DNA from: Bursaphelenchus xylophilus
Taxonomy: Eukaryota > Nematoda > Chromadorea > Rhabditida > Aphelenchoididae
Assembly (NCBI GenBank): GCA_904066235.2
Contig: CAJFCV020000001.1
Coordinates: 3,968,001-4,032,000, forward strand
DNA: 64,000 nucleotides
Direction: 5' to 3'
This document shows positions 1 through 11,719 of this stretch, piece after piece. The notes beneath the pieces are model-generated. The model did no database searches. It was given only the letters and a program-made list of their open reading frames with translations, and had not been told where the DNA came from. Made by a program: the position numbers and the translations under genes. Numbering within the stretch: the first letter of the stretch is position 1; each line of letters begins with the position of its first letter.

Positions 1-1289
1 ACGGTCCCGCAACATTACCGCGTTCGCGGCAAGACGGGCGCTCTGAAACCGGGCCAATCCACCGCCGCCACGATCCGCCTGGAACCGCTGAAGAATCCGA
101 AGGCCGCCGCCAAGGAAAACCATCGGATCATGGTGCAGACGGCCAAGGCCAACACTATGAATGTGAAACAGGAACAGTTCTGGAAGGAGGTGGACATAAT
201 CAAGCATCGGATGCAGTTCATTCGGCTCAGAGTGGTGGGTTTTAGGATTTTGAAGGGATTTTTGAGGATTTTTCGGTTTTTTGATTTTTTTTTGATTTTT
301 TTGAGTTTTTTTGGGGTCGATGAAGATTTTCAGGGCTTTTGGGAGTTTCCGAAAATTTTAATTTTTAAAAAATTTTTGGATTTTTTTTGAAATTTTTGAA
401 CTTTTTCGAAATTTTTACGACTTTAGTTGAGAATCGTGACTGTTTGGCGCTGCAAAAATATATTTTTTTTATGAAAATTTAAAAGTTTATTACCGTCGGA
501 AAGCAATAAATATCAATTATCTCCAAATTTTTTTAGAAACTCCTCCTGGAAGGTCAAGACGTTAGAAAAGATGGTTGTACTGTGGCCGCAGACGAATATG
601 CCCCCCCAAATGAGCAAGGAATCATTGTCGAGCCGGAGAATGAGCTGATCTTTAGAGGTGAGCAAAGATATTCTTACTTTGTGCACAGTGCGGATGTATA
701 AATTGACTGCACTGTGCAGGGGAAATAAAATTTGATTTCACAGTGCCGAGAGGCTTCGCGAAATTAAGTTTTGAGTTGCATAGGGAGGAAGAGGTTTCAA
801 AATTTTTGCTACACGCAGTTTTGTCGCAGTACTGTAATTGCACAGTGCAGAATATTCATTTTTATTTTTTACGCACTGTGCGCCGCGAAAATGAAATTGC
901 ACTGTGCGAACTTAAAATGAATTTTAAAAAATGACGCCATAAGCCCGGCAAATGATTATGACGCCGTTTCAGGGCCATTCAACGAGATTGTGACCTCCGC
1001 CATTTGCATTATCAACAACACGGACCACTTCATGTACATCAAGGTGATGGTCACGAATCCCGAACCTTTCCGAGTCCGTCCCAACTACGCCGTAATCAAT
1101 CCTCGAGCTATGCAGGTATTGGCCGCTATGGTAGAGCCCATAAAAAGCATTCCTCAGATGCAAAAGAAGAAGAACAAGTTCATGATCGAGTACTCGGAGG
1201 CGGATACTGGCGCCGTCGACCCCCCAACCTTTTGGAAAAAATGCAGAAAGTTCCAATCCGTGAAGCTCCAGGCTGTTTTCTGCGAATAA
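1..1289 (+). CDS. MSP-domain protein, 3' part (5' end outside window)
   Basis: Three exons join in phase: 1-234 (enters in frame 1, open at the left edge), 537-657 and 973-1289 (TAA stop). The first exon reads TVPQHYRVRGKTG..LKPGQS and then a stretch ending FWKEVDIIKHRMQFIRL, the end of one MSP-like fold. The last two exons encode a second unit: IIVEPENELIFRGPF, CIINNTDHFMYIKVMV, the FRVRPNYAVINP core and KNKFMIEYSEAD. The pattern is that of major-sperm-protein/VAP immunoglobulin-like folds in tandem. In nematodes such domains act in sperm cytoskeleton, signalling or ER-contact scaffolding; nothing here decides which. The donor at 235 (GTGGGT) is the least certain junction. Intron 2 (658-972) carries a GCACNGTGC cluster. 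The next gene starts about 290 bp downstream on the same strand, so an operon is possible but not shown. Confidence 0.8.
680..915. repeat. GCACNGTGC cluster 1 (intron of MSP gene)
   Basis: About five copies of GCACAGTGC or GCACTGTGC within 230 bp, usually flanked by T on the left and A or G on the right. All lie within intron 2 of the MSP-domain gene. Confidence 0.8.
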
Positions 1290-1576
1290 TTTTTGATTCT
1301 TGAGTAAACTCTTAGAGTGACGTCATTTTGAAATTTCTTTGATTTTTTAATCAAAACACGGTTGGAATACACATTAAAGTAAATATTTATAAAGAAAACA
1401 ACTTTTGAAAGCCTTTCTGATACTTGATTACGCACCTTGCACCCAAATTTCACCATTTTACGTAATTTTCATCAAAAAGGCAAGACTTGACCCATTCCCA
1501 CTGCCCGGGTCAACTCTCTCTTTCCTCGACTTCTGTTCTTCAGAATGCCTCCAGCGGCTCCGGAGTAGTCATAAAC

Positions 1577-4500
1577 ATGAGTGCCGGACGTTCTGCACTG
1601 TCGCCCAGAGTAAAGATGTCCGCCGACAAGCGCAGAATGGAGTCGCTGACCGAGGATGGGAACTTCTTCAGCTATGGACCCGAATATCTCGATGTAAGTC
1701 CTCATTTTATGTCATATTTGGGATGGTTGATTGTAATATTGCATTTATGAGAGTTGGATTTGACGTAACTTTCGGTTTTACGAAGCGTGGTTTGGTGCAA
1801 ATAATTTTTGGATATTGTTTTAGGTAGTTGATCTTGGCGTTTCACGAATGATGTTTTGTGCGGATTTTGTGGGTGAGGCGCGGTAGAATTATCGAAAATG
1901 GGTTTCTGATATTTTTTAGGCTTTTTTACACTAATTTTCATGGAATTTTATATGTTCTTCTTGATTTAGGTAACAATTTCTAAATGGCCTAATACCACGC
2001 ATTTTTTGATCGAAATGGCTATCTTTTTTGGTGCATACATGTGGTTTGGGGCCAAGCTTTTGAAAAATTATGGTCATCGAGGTTTTATAGATTTTCTTAT
2101 TTTTTAGGCATTTTATATTGTACTTGACCATCTTGATCGAAAAAATGCATTTTCGATTTGATGAAGAATATTTTCCTTACCTATTTGCCTGTGAAATATC
2201 CCTTACAGTAAATTTATCCTATTACTTTAGTCCCTGCTGTCCCCGGAGTCCCCATTCAGCCGCACTCATCGTTACTTCAGTCAATTCAGTGATCCCAGAA
2301 AACCCGAATCTTTCGACTGCTCAAACTGCAACTATGGCCTCTCAGCCATCTACTACTGCTCCGATTGTCCGGAATATCTGTGTCGCAACTGTTACGATGC
2401 CCACCAGACTATCAGAGTGCTCAAGGAGCACAATGTAAAACAAGTAGAGCCTTTTGTAAGATTTTTGATTATTTTGTTCGATTTTTAGGTCTGAAGAAGA
2501 ATTGAGATGAAATACGACTTCTGAGATTATAAACTTCGAGTGCGGAGAAATTTTATGGTAATTTTTCGTATTTTAGCGCCGTGTCTCGACTCAAGACAGC
2601 GATTTGGCTCGAAGTGCTTGGCATAACAGTTCGATTGGTTCTCCAGACGTCTTCCAACATCAGCCGTATCCCAAGAGACAACGAAACAATTCCGTGATGT
2701 CTCCGATCGTCGACAAACAGGTAAATTTTTAAAATTTTTACCTAGTACAATATAAATTTTTTGACTTTTTTTTGGCAATGCTGGTGTTTTTTCATTCTGA
2801 TAGAGATATCAATCGGCATTTTTGCAGATGCCACCTCTTTCCAAGCCCAATCACACGTTTTATGGCGCTTCCACGGGTGCCCCCAACTTTACCACCAGCA
2901 CTCCGAACATCAAAACGGCTCCACATAGCTTCGAACGGAGTCGGCGTTACGTCTCCAAGCCTCAGACCCCTCTTCCACCGCCAATGTTCCGTCTGGACCT
3001 GAGTCAGGCAAGCCCGAAGGCCAACAGTTTTCTCAGCGAAGTCCCTTTCATTGAGTTGTCGGGAGTGGGCCATAGACAAGTCAAGGGGCCAAAGTTTACG
3101 TTCGGAGGTGAAGGAACCGCCGACGGCCAGCTGAATCGCCCATGGGGGATTTGTTGCGATCAGAAGGGAAGGATTGTGGTCAGCGATCGCTCAAACAACC
3201 GAATTCAGGTGGGGTTTGATGAATTTTGGGCGGGAAAGAGGCTTGAAAGTGGGACTTTTAGTCATTTTATAATGTATTATTAATTTTTCTACTATTTTCT
3301 ACTATTTTTAAAGTACGTGTCTAACGGCTGAAGATTTTACTTTCAGATTTTCGATGAAGAAGGCAATTTTCTCGCAAAGTTTGGCAAATTTGGCTCGGAT
3401 CTTGGCCAATTCAACCGGCCAGCCGGAGTTGCAACCAATCTGAAGGTGAGTTCTAGGCTCTACGGTGTTTTACTATACTTTTTGAAAGCTAAAAATACCT
3501 TTTATCCAACAAAAAAATGGTTTTTCTCCAGTGGGATTCGAACCTGCGACTTTTCGACTAGAAGTTGGTGTCACTACCAATACACTATTGGGGTACCGGG
3601 TCGGAAGTGCGGGTTTTTGCGGGGAAATCAGGAAAAATGTAAAATACGGAATATACGGAATGAAATCGTTGTGTTTTCAGAACCAAATCATTGTCGCGGA
3701 CAAGGACAATCATCGTATCCAAGTTTTCGACGAAAACGGAAACTTTTTGTTCAAATTTGGCCAAAATGGACGTCATCCCGGCAGCTTCAATTACCCGTGG
3801 GGACTCGCCACCAACAAGCGAAATGACATTGCTGTGACGGACTCTAGAAACAATCGAATCCAAATCTTCAACGAAAAGGGAGAATTGGTCAGAATTTGTG
3901 GGAGAAATGCCTTCCCGAGCGCTGAGAAACAAGTGTTTGGGCCGAGAGGTGTCGTCTTTGTGGATGATGACAATATTCTGGTTAGGTGAGAGAGATTTAT
4001 TTGAATTTCAAGTGTAATATTTTGAAAATTTTTTTGAGTTTTGAAAGTCTTTTTTTTTGATTTTTTTGGGTAGATAGTTGATGGTAATGGGGTTTTTCTA
4101 GGACGATTATTACTTGGAGATTATTTTTAAACCGTGCATAGACATTTTTACCGATTTTTTTGGACATTTTTGATTTATTTTTTAAATTTTTGCTCTATTT
4201 TTGACAATTTTTTTGAATTTCAGTGACTTCAACGGCCACAGAATTGTCCAAATCGACACTACTCGCCCTATGGAGTCTGTGGAGTTTTACGGCTCCGAAG
4301 GGCAAGAAGCCGGAAGCTTCACTCGCCCTCAGGGCATGGTTTTGGACCCCGAGGGCAACTTGCTTGTTTGTGATTCGAGAACCAATAGAATTCAGGTAAA
4401 TTGGTCTCAAAAGACATGCAGAGGATTTTATAGACCTTGGTCTTTAAAATGACCACCATTTTTTGATTTTTTCGATACTAATTTACCGTATTTTAGGTAG

Positions 4501-4637
4501 TTTCCGTCGCTCAGCGCCGAGTTTTGGCGGTTCTCACCGCCGAACCCGAAATGGACCGACCCTGCGACATTGCCATCTCCATGAGTGGACATATCTATGT
4601 GGTGGACTTTGGTCACAGCGCTGTTAGAGTGTTTTGA
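1577..4637 (+). CDS. lin-41: B-box + NHL-repeat protein, LIN-41/TRIM71-type (no RING seen)
   Basis: Eight exons join in phase to 527 codons plus stop: 1577-1693, 2231-2455, 2577-2720, 2828-3208, 3347-3445, 3681-3985, 4224-4395, 4497-4637. Exon 2 holds a single B-box (CSNCNYGLSAIYYCSDCP, then CRNCYDAH and KEHNV), closest to TRIM71 B-box 1. Exons 4-8 make a six-bladed NHL propeller: FTFGGEGTADGQLNRPWG, then SDRSNNRIQ, VADKDNHRIQVF, VTDSRNNRIQIF, SDFNGHRIV, CDSRTNRIQ and the terminal VVDFGHSAVRVF, which mirrors the end of TRIM71. Known LIN-41/TRIM71 proteins bind hairpins in target mRNA through the NHL domain and repress them. Odd: I see no RING, second B-box, coiled coil or filamin domain, and the gene is about half the usual length. 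Only about 290 bp separate it from the previous gene, which leaves little room for missing 5' exons. It could be a reduced orthologue or a paralogue; the symbol is given on NHL similarity only. Confidence 0.78.
3526..3600 (-). pseudogene. Degenerate tRNA-like element in intron 5 of the NHL gene
   Basis: On the minus strand the segment has an A-box-like GTGTATTGGTAGTGA, a middle with no standard anticodon stem, and a B-box GGTTCGAATCC followed by CACTGG. A run of seven Ts follows about 10 bases later. It belongs to the family of tRNA-like elements described at 4902, 19554, 27882, 28942, 30166 and 31455. Confidence 0.55.
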
Positions 4638-5052
4638 GAAAGTTTGGAGTGTTTCTTTTGGTTGCCAAGTTTGTCATATTTTGAGCCTAACAAATTTTAA
4701 TAATTTCATAGCGATCCTTTCATATCACCTATCCTTCTACCATATTTGTTATAGCATATGCTAATTTTTGTCTAATTCCCTAAATAGTTTCCTAAAATAA
4801 ATTTTTTACCACTATACTAAACAGCTACATTGTCAGAAATTGAAGATTTTTTTGGCTGGGATGGCTTTTGATTGCTTATTATTGTGATATCCCACTTTTC
4901 CCTCCAGTGGGATTCGAACCCGCGACCTTTCGATTACAAAGAAAAATCACAACCACTGCGCCAAATCTACACGGGTCGTTAAAATCGCTCAAATGTTCAG
5001 AAAAGCCCTAAAGACGCTGGAAATAATCCCCAAAGTGAAATAAATGTTTATC
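4638..5052. other. Intergenic region between two convergent genes
   Basis: This holds the 3' UTR of the NHL gene, with an AAATAAA poly(A) signal at about 4796, and then a minus-strand tRNA-like element (4902-4976). No other gene is seen. Confidence 0.6.
4902..4976 (-). pseudogene. Degenerate tRNA-like element
   Basis: The minus strand reads TTTGGCGCAGTGGTTGTGA (A-box), then AAAGGTCGCGGGTTCGAA and TCCCACTGG (B-box and T-arm). The T stem pairs well, but the acceptor and anticodon stems do not make a canonical cloverleaf. It lies between the NHL gene and the fibrinogen-domain gene. Confidence 0.55.
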
Positions 5053-6822
5053 CTAGCCATCATTACACCGTATCATCATCTGAGTTGTCCTGGGATGAAT
5101 AACTCGTTGTCCTTTGAGCATAAAAAATAATCCAAAGCCTTTGCCGTATTCTCTGGGGTTGTATTCACCGTTCAGTGAGGTCACACCGCAGTTCTTGGTC
5201 CACCAGCCACTAAAATACGATTTTTTAAAATTAAATCCAGAAAAAATAACAAAAAAAATTTACTTTTTTGAGGAAATACTCTCAGAAATAGCTAAAAAAT
5301 ATCCCAAAAAGGCTGGTATAGTGTGTGTTGAATATGCATAATCTATCGTGCACTTACCCCATCCGATATTGCCTCAGGCAATATGGCTCTGGATCGTGGA
5401 TTCGATCGACCGTGGAAAATGGATTCAGATCCGCTAAAGTGAGGTCGTACCAGCCGGTGGTGGCGTTGTTCGGCAAATTCTTGTCGTATTTTATGTGGAT
5501 AGTGTATAGTTGGGAGGCCGAGTCAATCTGAGAATAAAAAAATTTCAAATTTTTTTGAAATTTTTGTCTAAAATAAGGTAAAAATGATGATTAAAGGTGA
5601 ATTTAAAGGTTAAAATAATACGATAGTGGTGGTAAAATACGCAGTTTCTAATTTACGTGTAATTACAAAACTTTTTAGCCGAGAAAAATTGAATTTCAAA
5701 GCAAAATTTTGAAAATAAAAAAAAACTTTGTCTAAAATAAGGTAAAAATGATGATTAAGAGTAAATTTATAGGCCAAAAAGAGAAGAAATAGCTTTTAAA
5801 ATACGCCATCTTGTATAAAGGAAAAGAAATTTGGCATAAAAGTCGTATTTTAGACCAGAAATTAAAATTTTTTGCAAAAATCAGCAACCTAGCCTCTAAA
5901 ACAATATAAAATCTTCATTTTTACCTTGAACAAGTAGTTTCCAACATACAATTGCCCATCATCTTGACTCATCGGACTCCGATCGCCAAATAAAACCACT
6001 CTAAGCCGGCTCATGTTTCTGCATTGTGCCGTCAACTCATGAATTAGCTCATTTCCCGCCCAAAACTCGGTGTCCTAAAAAAATTGCCTAAAAACCAACC
6101 GAAACACACCTCTCCCAACTCCCCAAACCCGTTCGCATATTCCTCCCAACGGGCGCTCCAGAATTGGACGGTTCCATTGAATCGTTGCTGGATTACGGTC
6201 CAGCCCCCACCATCCGAAATCTGATCGCAATAGACGGATCTAGGGCCTTGGAAAGTGGAAATTTCATAGATTCCGTTGTCTTTGTAGCCGACGTGAAGGA
6301 GGTCTTCGCAATTTTTGGCAGTTGGCAAGCTCTGAAATAAATTTTTCACTTTGATTTTTCGCACAGTGCAATGTTTTCAATTTGGATTTCTCGCACAGTG
6401 CAAAATTTTATTCTCATTTTGTTTGCACAGTGCAATTTTTTTGAATTTTAATTTTTTCACGGTGCAAATTTATTCCAATTTTTTCGCACAGTGCAATCTT
6501 TAGTCTCAGTTTTCTCACAGTGCAATTTTTCAATTTGGATTTTCTGCACGGTGCGATTTTTTATTCTCGTTTTGTATGCGCAGTGCATTTTTTCACATTG
6601 ATTTTTCGCACAGTGCAGTTTTTAGTTTCAATTTTTGCACAGTGCAAAATTTTTCTCTCATTTTGTTTGCACAGTGCAATTTTTTGAATTTGAATTTTTG
6701 CACAGTGCAAAAAAATTTTAATTTTTTTATAATAAAAAAATGAAAATTATACTCACATTAACTTCATCGATCAAAGCAATAATCACCAAAACAAATTCCA
6801 CATATTCCTTGATAGAAACCAT
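5053..6822 (-). CDS. Secreted or anchored fibrinogen C-terminal (FReD) protein
   Basis: Five minus-strand exons join in phase to 254 codons plus stop: 6822-6757, 6331-6110, 6074-5925, 5527-5358, 5209-5053. Exon 1 starts MVSIKEYVEFVLVIIALID, a hydrophobic segment that fits a signal peptide or anchor. The rest is one fibrinogen-related domain: CEDLLHVGYKDNGIY, then VYCDQISDGGGWTVIQQR, the FW motif before the DTEFWAGNE segment, the CLRQYRMG Ca-loop region, and GWWTKNCGVTSLNGEYN with the usual disulphide cysteines, ending in MMIRCND. Family members bind sugars or matrix and act in innate defence or development; the ligand here is unknown. Intron 1 (6332-6756) is packed with GCACNGTGC sites. Length is close to a lone FReD with a leader. 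Confidence 0.85.
6358..6715. repeat. GCACNGTGC cluster 2 (intron of fibrinogen-domain gene)
   Basis: About twelve copies of TGCACAGTGCA-like sites (some GCACGGTGC or one-base variants) spaced about 25-40 bp, separated by AT-rich filler. The cluster fills most of intron 1 of the fibrinogen-domain gene. Confidence 0.85.
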
Positions 6823-8768
6823 CAAATCTCCTTCAGTTTGACATGAATAATGAGTGAGCACGCACAAAGTTGCTCCTTTTTGTGATCATGAACCAATTTC
6901 CGTGACTGAAAAAAAGCGGAATGAACCCGATTGGAGTTGGAGAAAAACGGAAACTCAAACATTTGCTGGTTATTAACGTTCCCGCAAAAGCCGGGGTATC
7001 CATCGCTCAAACAAAAATGACGTCATTTTGTATTTATGAAGGGGATTAAAGGGAGAAATCGCTTTTAAAACACTTATTTTATCTTAATTTAGGTCTTAAA
7101 AGGGCTTAGAAGCGATTTGAAGACTTTTGAGTCAAGTGTTACACTCTTGAGTCAAGTGTTTCTCTCAAATTTAGAAAGTGCGCAGATTTTTAGGAAACTT
7201 TGTAAAAACTTGTCGTATGTTCTTCTAATGTTCGTAAGAGAGTTTCAGCTTGCGCCTCGCTAAAATAACCGAGATTTTTAGGTCTAAATTTGCATAAAAT
7301 GATGACGTTTTTTTGACGATTTTTGCAAAAAAGTTTTTCTCTGATTTCTACTGTACGCGGCATTCTGTACTTATGGGACACCATTCTGCACACATCAGCA
7401 TCTTAAAACTTGCCATTTTGATCCTGTAAAACGACCTTGCAGGCGCATGAAGTTTTTCGAATGAAATACTTTGGCATCTTATTGCGAATCTTACAGCGCG
7501 GGGTAGATTACAATATTTATATATTCTGAAAGCAGAACCTTTACTCTATATCCGTGCCAATTTTCAAGTCTCTAGCTTCAACGGCTAGCGAGCAATGAAT
7601 TAAAGAAGGAGGTCCATTTTGAAAAAATTGAAAAAGTTCGGAGAGACCGGTTGTGCCTCAAAAGTACAGAATGCCGTGCTGTAGATTGAAGTTTTTCTCA
7701 CAAAAAATCGGTTTTCTTTTGCGGAATGAGCAAGCATGCGGTCAAAAATTGCCTTTTCTCTGGCTGCTCTCCGCAATTTGCGTGCTCTAATGGCGGTAAA
7801 GTTAGTTCAATATCTCGGCTGCCGCTGTAACGTCATGGCTGAAATTTTCAGGGCTTGATAATTGACTCATGTAGAAGATATGTCCAAAATTTTAAGCAAA
7901 TCTGAAAATTTTTTCTTGAGAAATTTTCAAATTTTATTTTGAGCCATTTTTTGAATTTTTTTTAAAAAAAAATCCACATTTTTGAATTTCCCACTCAAAT
8001 TTCTAGACGTCTAATTCTTTCCCACTCACAATGCATTTGCAAATTGCCCAACCGTAATCCCATTCGGGCTCATATTTGGAGAGCCCTCAGGGCTTATTAT
8101 GTTTATGCAAATTTCGGACGGAAGGATTATTCCCTTTGTTTGGGCTAATCAAATTTGGCCCCGAGAAGTTTTTAATTTCGCTTCGAAAGCTTATTGTTGT
8201 GCGCTTCCGTTTTTGCGAAGCTTTTTGTTATTCCAGACGGCTGATACGAAAGAAAAGGGAGGGAAATTGTAATGTAGGGGATGTTGTAGTTGCCTTGGAA
8301 TAGTAAAAAATGGGACTCAAAATACAAATAAGGTCTTTTCAAATTGAGTTTGGAGAGTTCAGATGCTAAAAAATTGGAAAGAAGGGCAAAAAACGTAAAG
8401 AAATGATGATTTTTCAAAGAAAAATGTAAAAATTCGATTTTCTTGTTGATAAAATAAACTTTTTTTTGTTTTTTGAGAAATATAAGTTTTTTTTATGTCG
8501 TATTTTACTTTTTTTCAGCCTGTTTTTTTAAAAAGACAGAAAAATCAAGCATTTCCGGGTAAAAAATGGGAAAAAATTGGTTTATTTTGCCAATTTTTCA
8601 CTTCATTCTACCTTTTGCAATATTTAGGAATGTTTTTCATTTCGTATTTTACAATATTTTCCTGATTTTACCCCAATTTTTCCTCAAAAAGCCCTCTTTT
8701 CCTTTGATTTTATCTTTCCCGTCCCTCTCTCTCCGATCCGGTTCATTTCCCGAGAGCCTCGGAGCGTC
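6823..8768. other. Intergenic stretch with one TIR element
   Basis: No convincing coding exon. It holds a short TIR element at 7348-7684 and ends in the conserved 5' flank of the first tRNA-Glu (from about 8650). Confidence 0.5.
7348..7684. mobile_element. Short TIR element (Tc1-like MITE candidate)
   Basis: The left end contains CGGCATTCTGTACTTATGGG and the right end carries the same word inverted (AAAGTACAGAATGCCG). TA is present at both outer edges. The interior holds TCTAGCTTCAACGGCTAGCG, which recurs at about 15060 with similar surrounding sequence, so this is a repeated family with no coding capacity. Confidence 0.55.
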
Positions 8769-8840
8769 TCCCATGTGGTCTAGTGGTTAGGATTCGTGGC
8801 TTTCACCCACGCGGCCCGGGTTCGATTCCCGGCATGGGAA
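8769..8840 (+). tRNA. tRNA-Glu (anticodon TTC)
   Basis: 72 nt with a perfect 7-bp acceptor stem (TCCCATG/CATGGGA), D arm GTCTAGTGGTTAGGAT, anticodon loop CTTTCAC with anticodon TTC, T arm CCGGGTTCGATTCCCGG and discriminator A. A TTTTTT terminator follows within 12 bases. About 110 bp of 5' flank is shared with the copies at 23304 and 42435. Confidence 0.97.
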
Positions 8841-11106
8841 GAAAAGTTTTTTGGAGCTTTTTGAAGTGATTTTAGTGGTGTAAATGTATGCAAATTTTTG
8901 CAGCAATTCTTTTTGACTGTTACTTTTGTGTATATTGGAAGTTTTGAACTCTTTGGACCATAAAATTTGGCAACAAATCAGATTTTTTGGTATTTTTGAT
9001 GATTTTTTTATTGATTTTGACTAGCAAGGTTGGCTTTTCAAATGATTTTAGATGTAAAAATTCTTAAAAATTTTATTATTAATTTTTACTTTCTGATTAC
9101 CTTTATTTTTACATAAATTTAAGACCTTTTTTATCCAAAAAATTGCAAGAAACCTATATTTTTGCAAAAAACTTTCCATTTTCTTCCAAAAACGCAGTAA
9201 AATTACAAAACATCGCCTCTAGAATACGGCCTAGATAATTCTTTCCGATTAAAACGACCAAATTTCCCCGAATTCGCGGCCAATTTTATGATTGAATCAA
9301 TTCATTGGCTTTATTGATCCCAAACTTTTGTTCGAACGTCTCTCTCTTCGGAATAAAACGAGTTTATGACATTGTTTATCTCTTCTCGGACTAATTGAAC
9401 AACTTATCGTAATTTTTAGGGCGGGAGATTGTAATTTTAAAATATTTTTGAAAAGATTTTTTATGGAATAATTGGCTTATCTTACCGTATTTTACCATAA
9501 AATAGCTTTTTTAGAGCAGTAAAAATTGAAAAAATATTTTTTTTGTGTGATTTTTTGGTTGAAAATTTTTTTTGTGAACTTTTTAGATCAAAAAAAAATT
9601 TTTTTAAAAACGAGATTTTTCGAATTTCAAAGCTAAATAATTTGATGGTATCTCTAAAATACGACTTAAAATGGCTCGCAGGTTCCTTAAAATACCGTTT
9701 TCTTAAATTCCATTAAAAAAGTTTTTTTGATTTTTTCTTCGAAATTTGCAAAAAAATTTTTTTTTTAAAAACGGGATTTTTTGAATTTCGAAGCCAAATA
9801 ATTTGATGGTATCTTTAAAATACGACTTAAAATGGCTCCCAAGTACCTTAAAATACTGTTTTCTTTAATTTCAAAAAAAAAAATTTTGATTTTTTCTTTG
9901 AAATTTTGCAAAAAAAAATTTTTTTTCTAACTCCCCAAATATAATTTCTACCTCGAAAATCCATCCCTCAGACGAAAAGTGTTGTTTTGTCTGGACTTAT
10001 AAGTATATCCTTTCCTCCCTCAGGCCAAACCCCTTGGTTGTGCGTGGCCAGGCTAATCGAATGACCCAAAAAAATGGAAAAAGACTGGGAAAAGGGGCTG
10101 GCCAACCGAAAAAACTCGAAAAAAGGAGCGGAAAAAGTAAATCCCGTTGGAAAAAAAAACTTCTCGGATTGTCTGGTTTACAACTTTTGAGGTTCGAACT
10201 TTGGGGTTTTTTAGGAATTCTGGGATTTTTTTTATTTTTTGGCTGTTTTTGGGTAAAAATTTTGTTTTTTTTTTGTAAAATACGAGATTTCTTCTCTTCA
10301 AAAATTTTTTTTATACCCTTTTCCCTCCCCACTACCCAATCAATCACCATATTATGACGTTTGAACTTGTTTTTTTGATAAATTATTAAAATCTGCCTGA
10401 GGGCATCTGAAGACAAAAGAAAATACAAGCTCTGAATATTCGAATAAAAGGGTCTTCTGACATTTTAAGCTCTCAAAAGGCCATTTTATCTTCATTTTGA
10501 GTGGTTTGCGGAGACTTTTTTATATTGTACTTGACCAAAATTTGAGCAGTGTTTTTTCATAACTGTTTTAATGAAATTGCCTGAAATTTTGTGTGAACAA
10601 TGTATTTAGAACATACTTTATTTGTTCTAAATTTTCGTTTATAATATGCAAGCGAAGCCGAGATATTAAACGATCTTCCCGCGCTAGAGACTATGGAAAA
10701 TGAGGAGAGACGGTCAGAGAAAAATTGTTTTTTTCGTTATTGATGGGTCCTTTACCTAGTCTTGTATTCTCTAAAAATTCTCTACCTTTGTTTTTAACAC
10801 CAAATTCCGACTTTTGGAGCAAGTTTGGGCGGTCAATGCATTAATTATCTGCACTTTCCCCTTTTTCTTTCCCCTTTTTTATATGAATATTAAATCCGTG
10901 ACACAAAAAAAGTAGGACATAAAAAAATTGCCCACTTTCCGCTTGAATTTCCTTAATTAAAGCGAAATTTCCGCTGGGGAGTCCGATTTCTGGACATTTG
11001 AATATTCAAATTATAATTAGCCAAGTTTTCGGAAGTCTGAGGCCCGAAAGAAGTATTCGAAATCATGCTAATTTTGGAGTCAGTTTTAGGGAATTTGGAA
11101 ATCTTA
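8841..11106. other. AT-rich intergenic DNA
   Basis: No coding exon seen. It contains a tandem duplication of about 160 bp near 9590-9880 (shared word AATTTGATGGTATCT at about 9640 and 9800) and a GC-richer island at about 10020-10150. One TATATTGTACTTGACC word lies at about 10514. Confidence 0.45.
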
Positions 11107-11698
11107 CAAGGAAAGTACTTTTATGGGGGCTCCTACTTTTTGACGGGACATATCTCAAAAAATCAGAAAAAATTTGCTGATCAAGGATATATAAATCTTA
11201 GCTGCCCATTTTGGGTTTTTATGGGTGAAAATGCCCAAAAACTGGCTTAATTTCCCTACAAAAGGCGCAGGATTCGAAACGATAAAAAGCGCAATCGGTC
11301 TCTTCCTTCGGAAGAGAGCGGTGTGGCCGAGTGGTTAGTGCCGTAGTCTGGGAATCAAGAGGGGGGATGCCGCACGGGTTCGATTTCCCTTTTGGGCCGA
11401 ATCAACTTTTTTTGAAGTTGAAGGTCAGAAAAATAAATTTTTGGGCCAAGACTGATTTATTACGTCTTAGAAACTCAATAAACATCATTTTAAGCCAAAA
11501 TAAAAATTGTAAACCCGTGAAAAATTAGGCGAAAAGGGGTTCATATAGGACTTTAAGTCAACTTCCGAGCAAGTTTTCACCCCTAAAAACCTAAAATGGG
11601 CAGCTAAGATTTATATATCCTTGATCAGCACATTTTTTCTGATTTTTTGAGATATGTCCCGTCAAAAAGTAGGAGCCCCCATAAAAGTACTTTCCTTG
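11107..11698. mobile_element. Foldback MITE, Tc4/Tc5-type (TTA target duplication)
   Basis: Inverted arms of about 130 bp begin CAAGGAAAGTACTTTTATGG on the left and end with its complement at 11698. TTA flanks both ends (11104-11106 and 11699-11701). A TNA duplication and CAAGG terminus are typical of the Tc4/Tc5 group. The loop carries a tRNA-like sequence. There is no transposase. Confidence 0.75.
11318..11400 (+). pseudogene. tRNA-Ser/Leu-like pseudogene inside a MITE
   Basis: It shows a long-variable-arm type layout: GTGTGGCCGAGTGGTTAGTG as D arm and A box, a G-rich variable region, and GGGTTCGATTTCCC as B box. The acceptor strands do not pair and the anticodon stem has several mismatches, so it is probably not a working tRNA. 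It sits in the loop of the 11107-11698 foldback element. Confidence 0.6.
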
Positions 11699-11719
11699 TT
11701 AGAAGTGGAAAAATTTTTT

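Noticed and set aside
4811..4835. let-7-like word ACTATACTAAACAGCTAC downstream of the LIN-41-like gene
   Set aside because: It lies after the AATAAA signal, and the seed match is imperfect, so it is not supported as a let-7 site.
9997..10428. Long overlapping open frames on both strands (143 and 107 codons)
   Set aside because: Residues are dominated by Lys/Phe from A and T runs, with no splice or family support.
11318..11400. A nematode-specific long-arm tRNA with a recoded anticodon
   Set aside because: The anticodon and acceptor stems do not pair; a relic inside a MITE is simpler.
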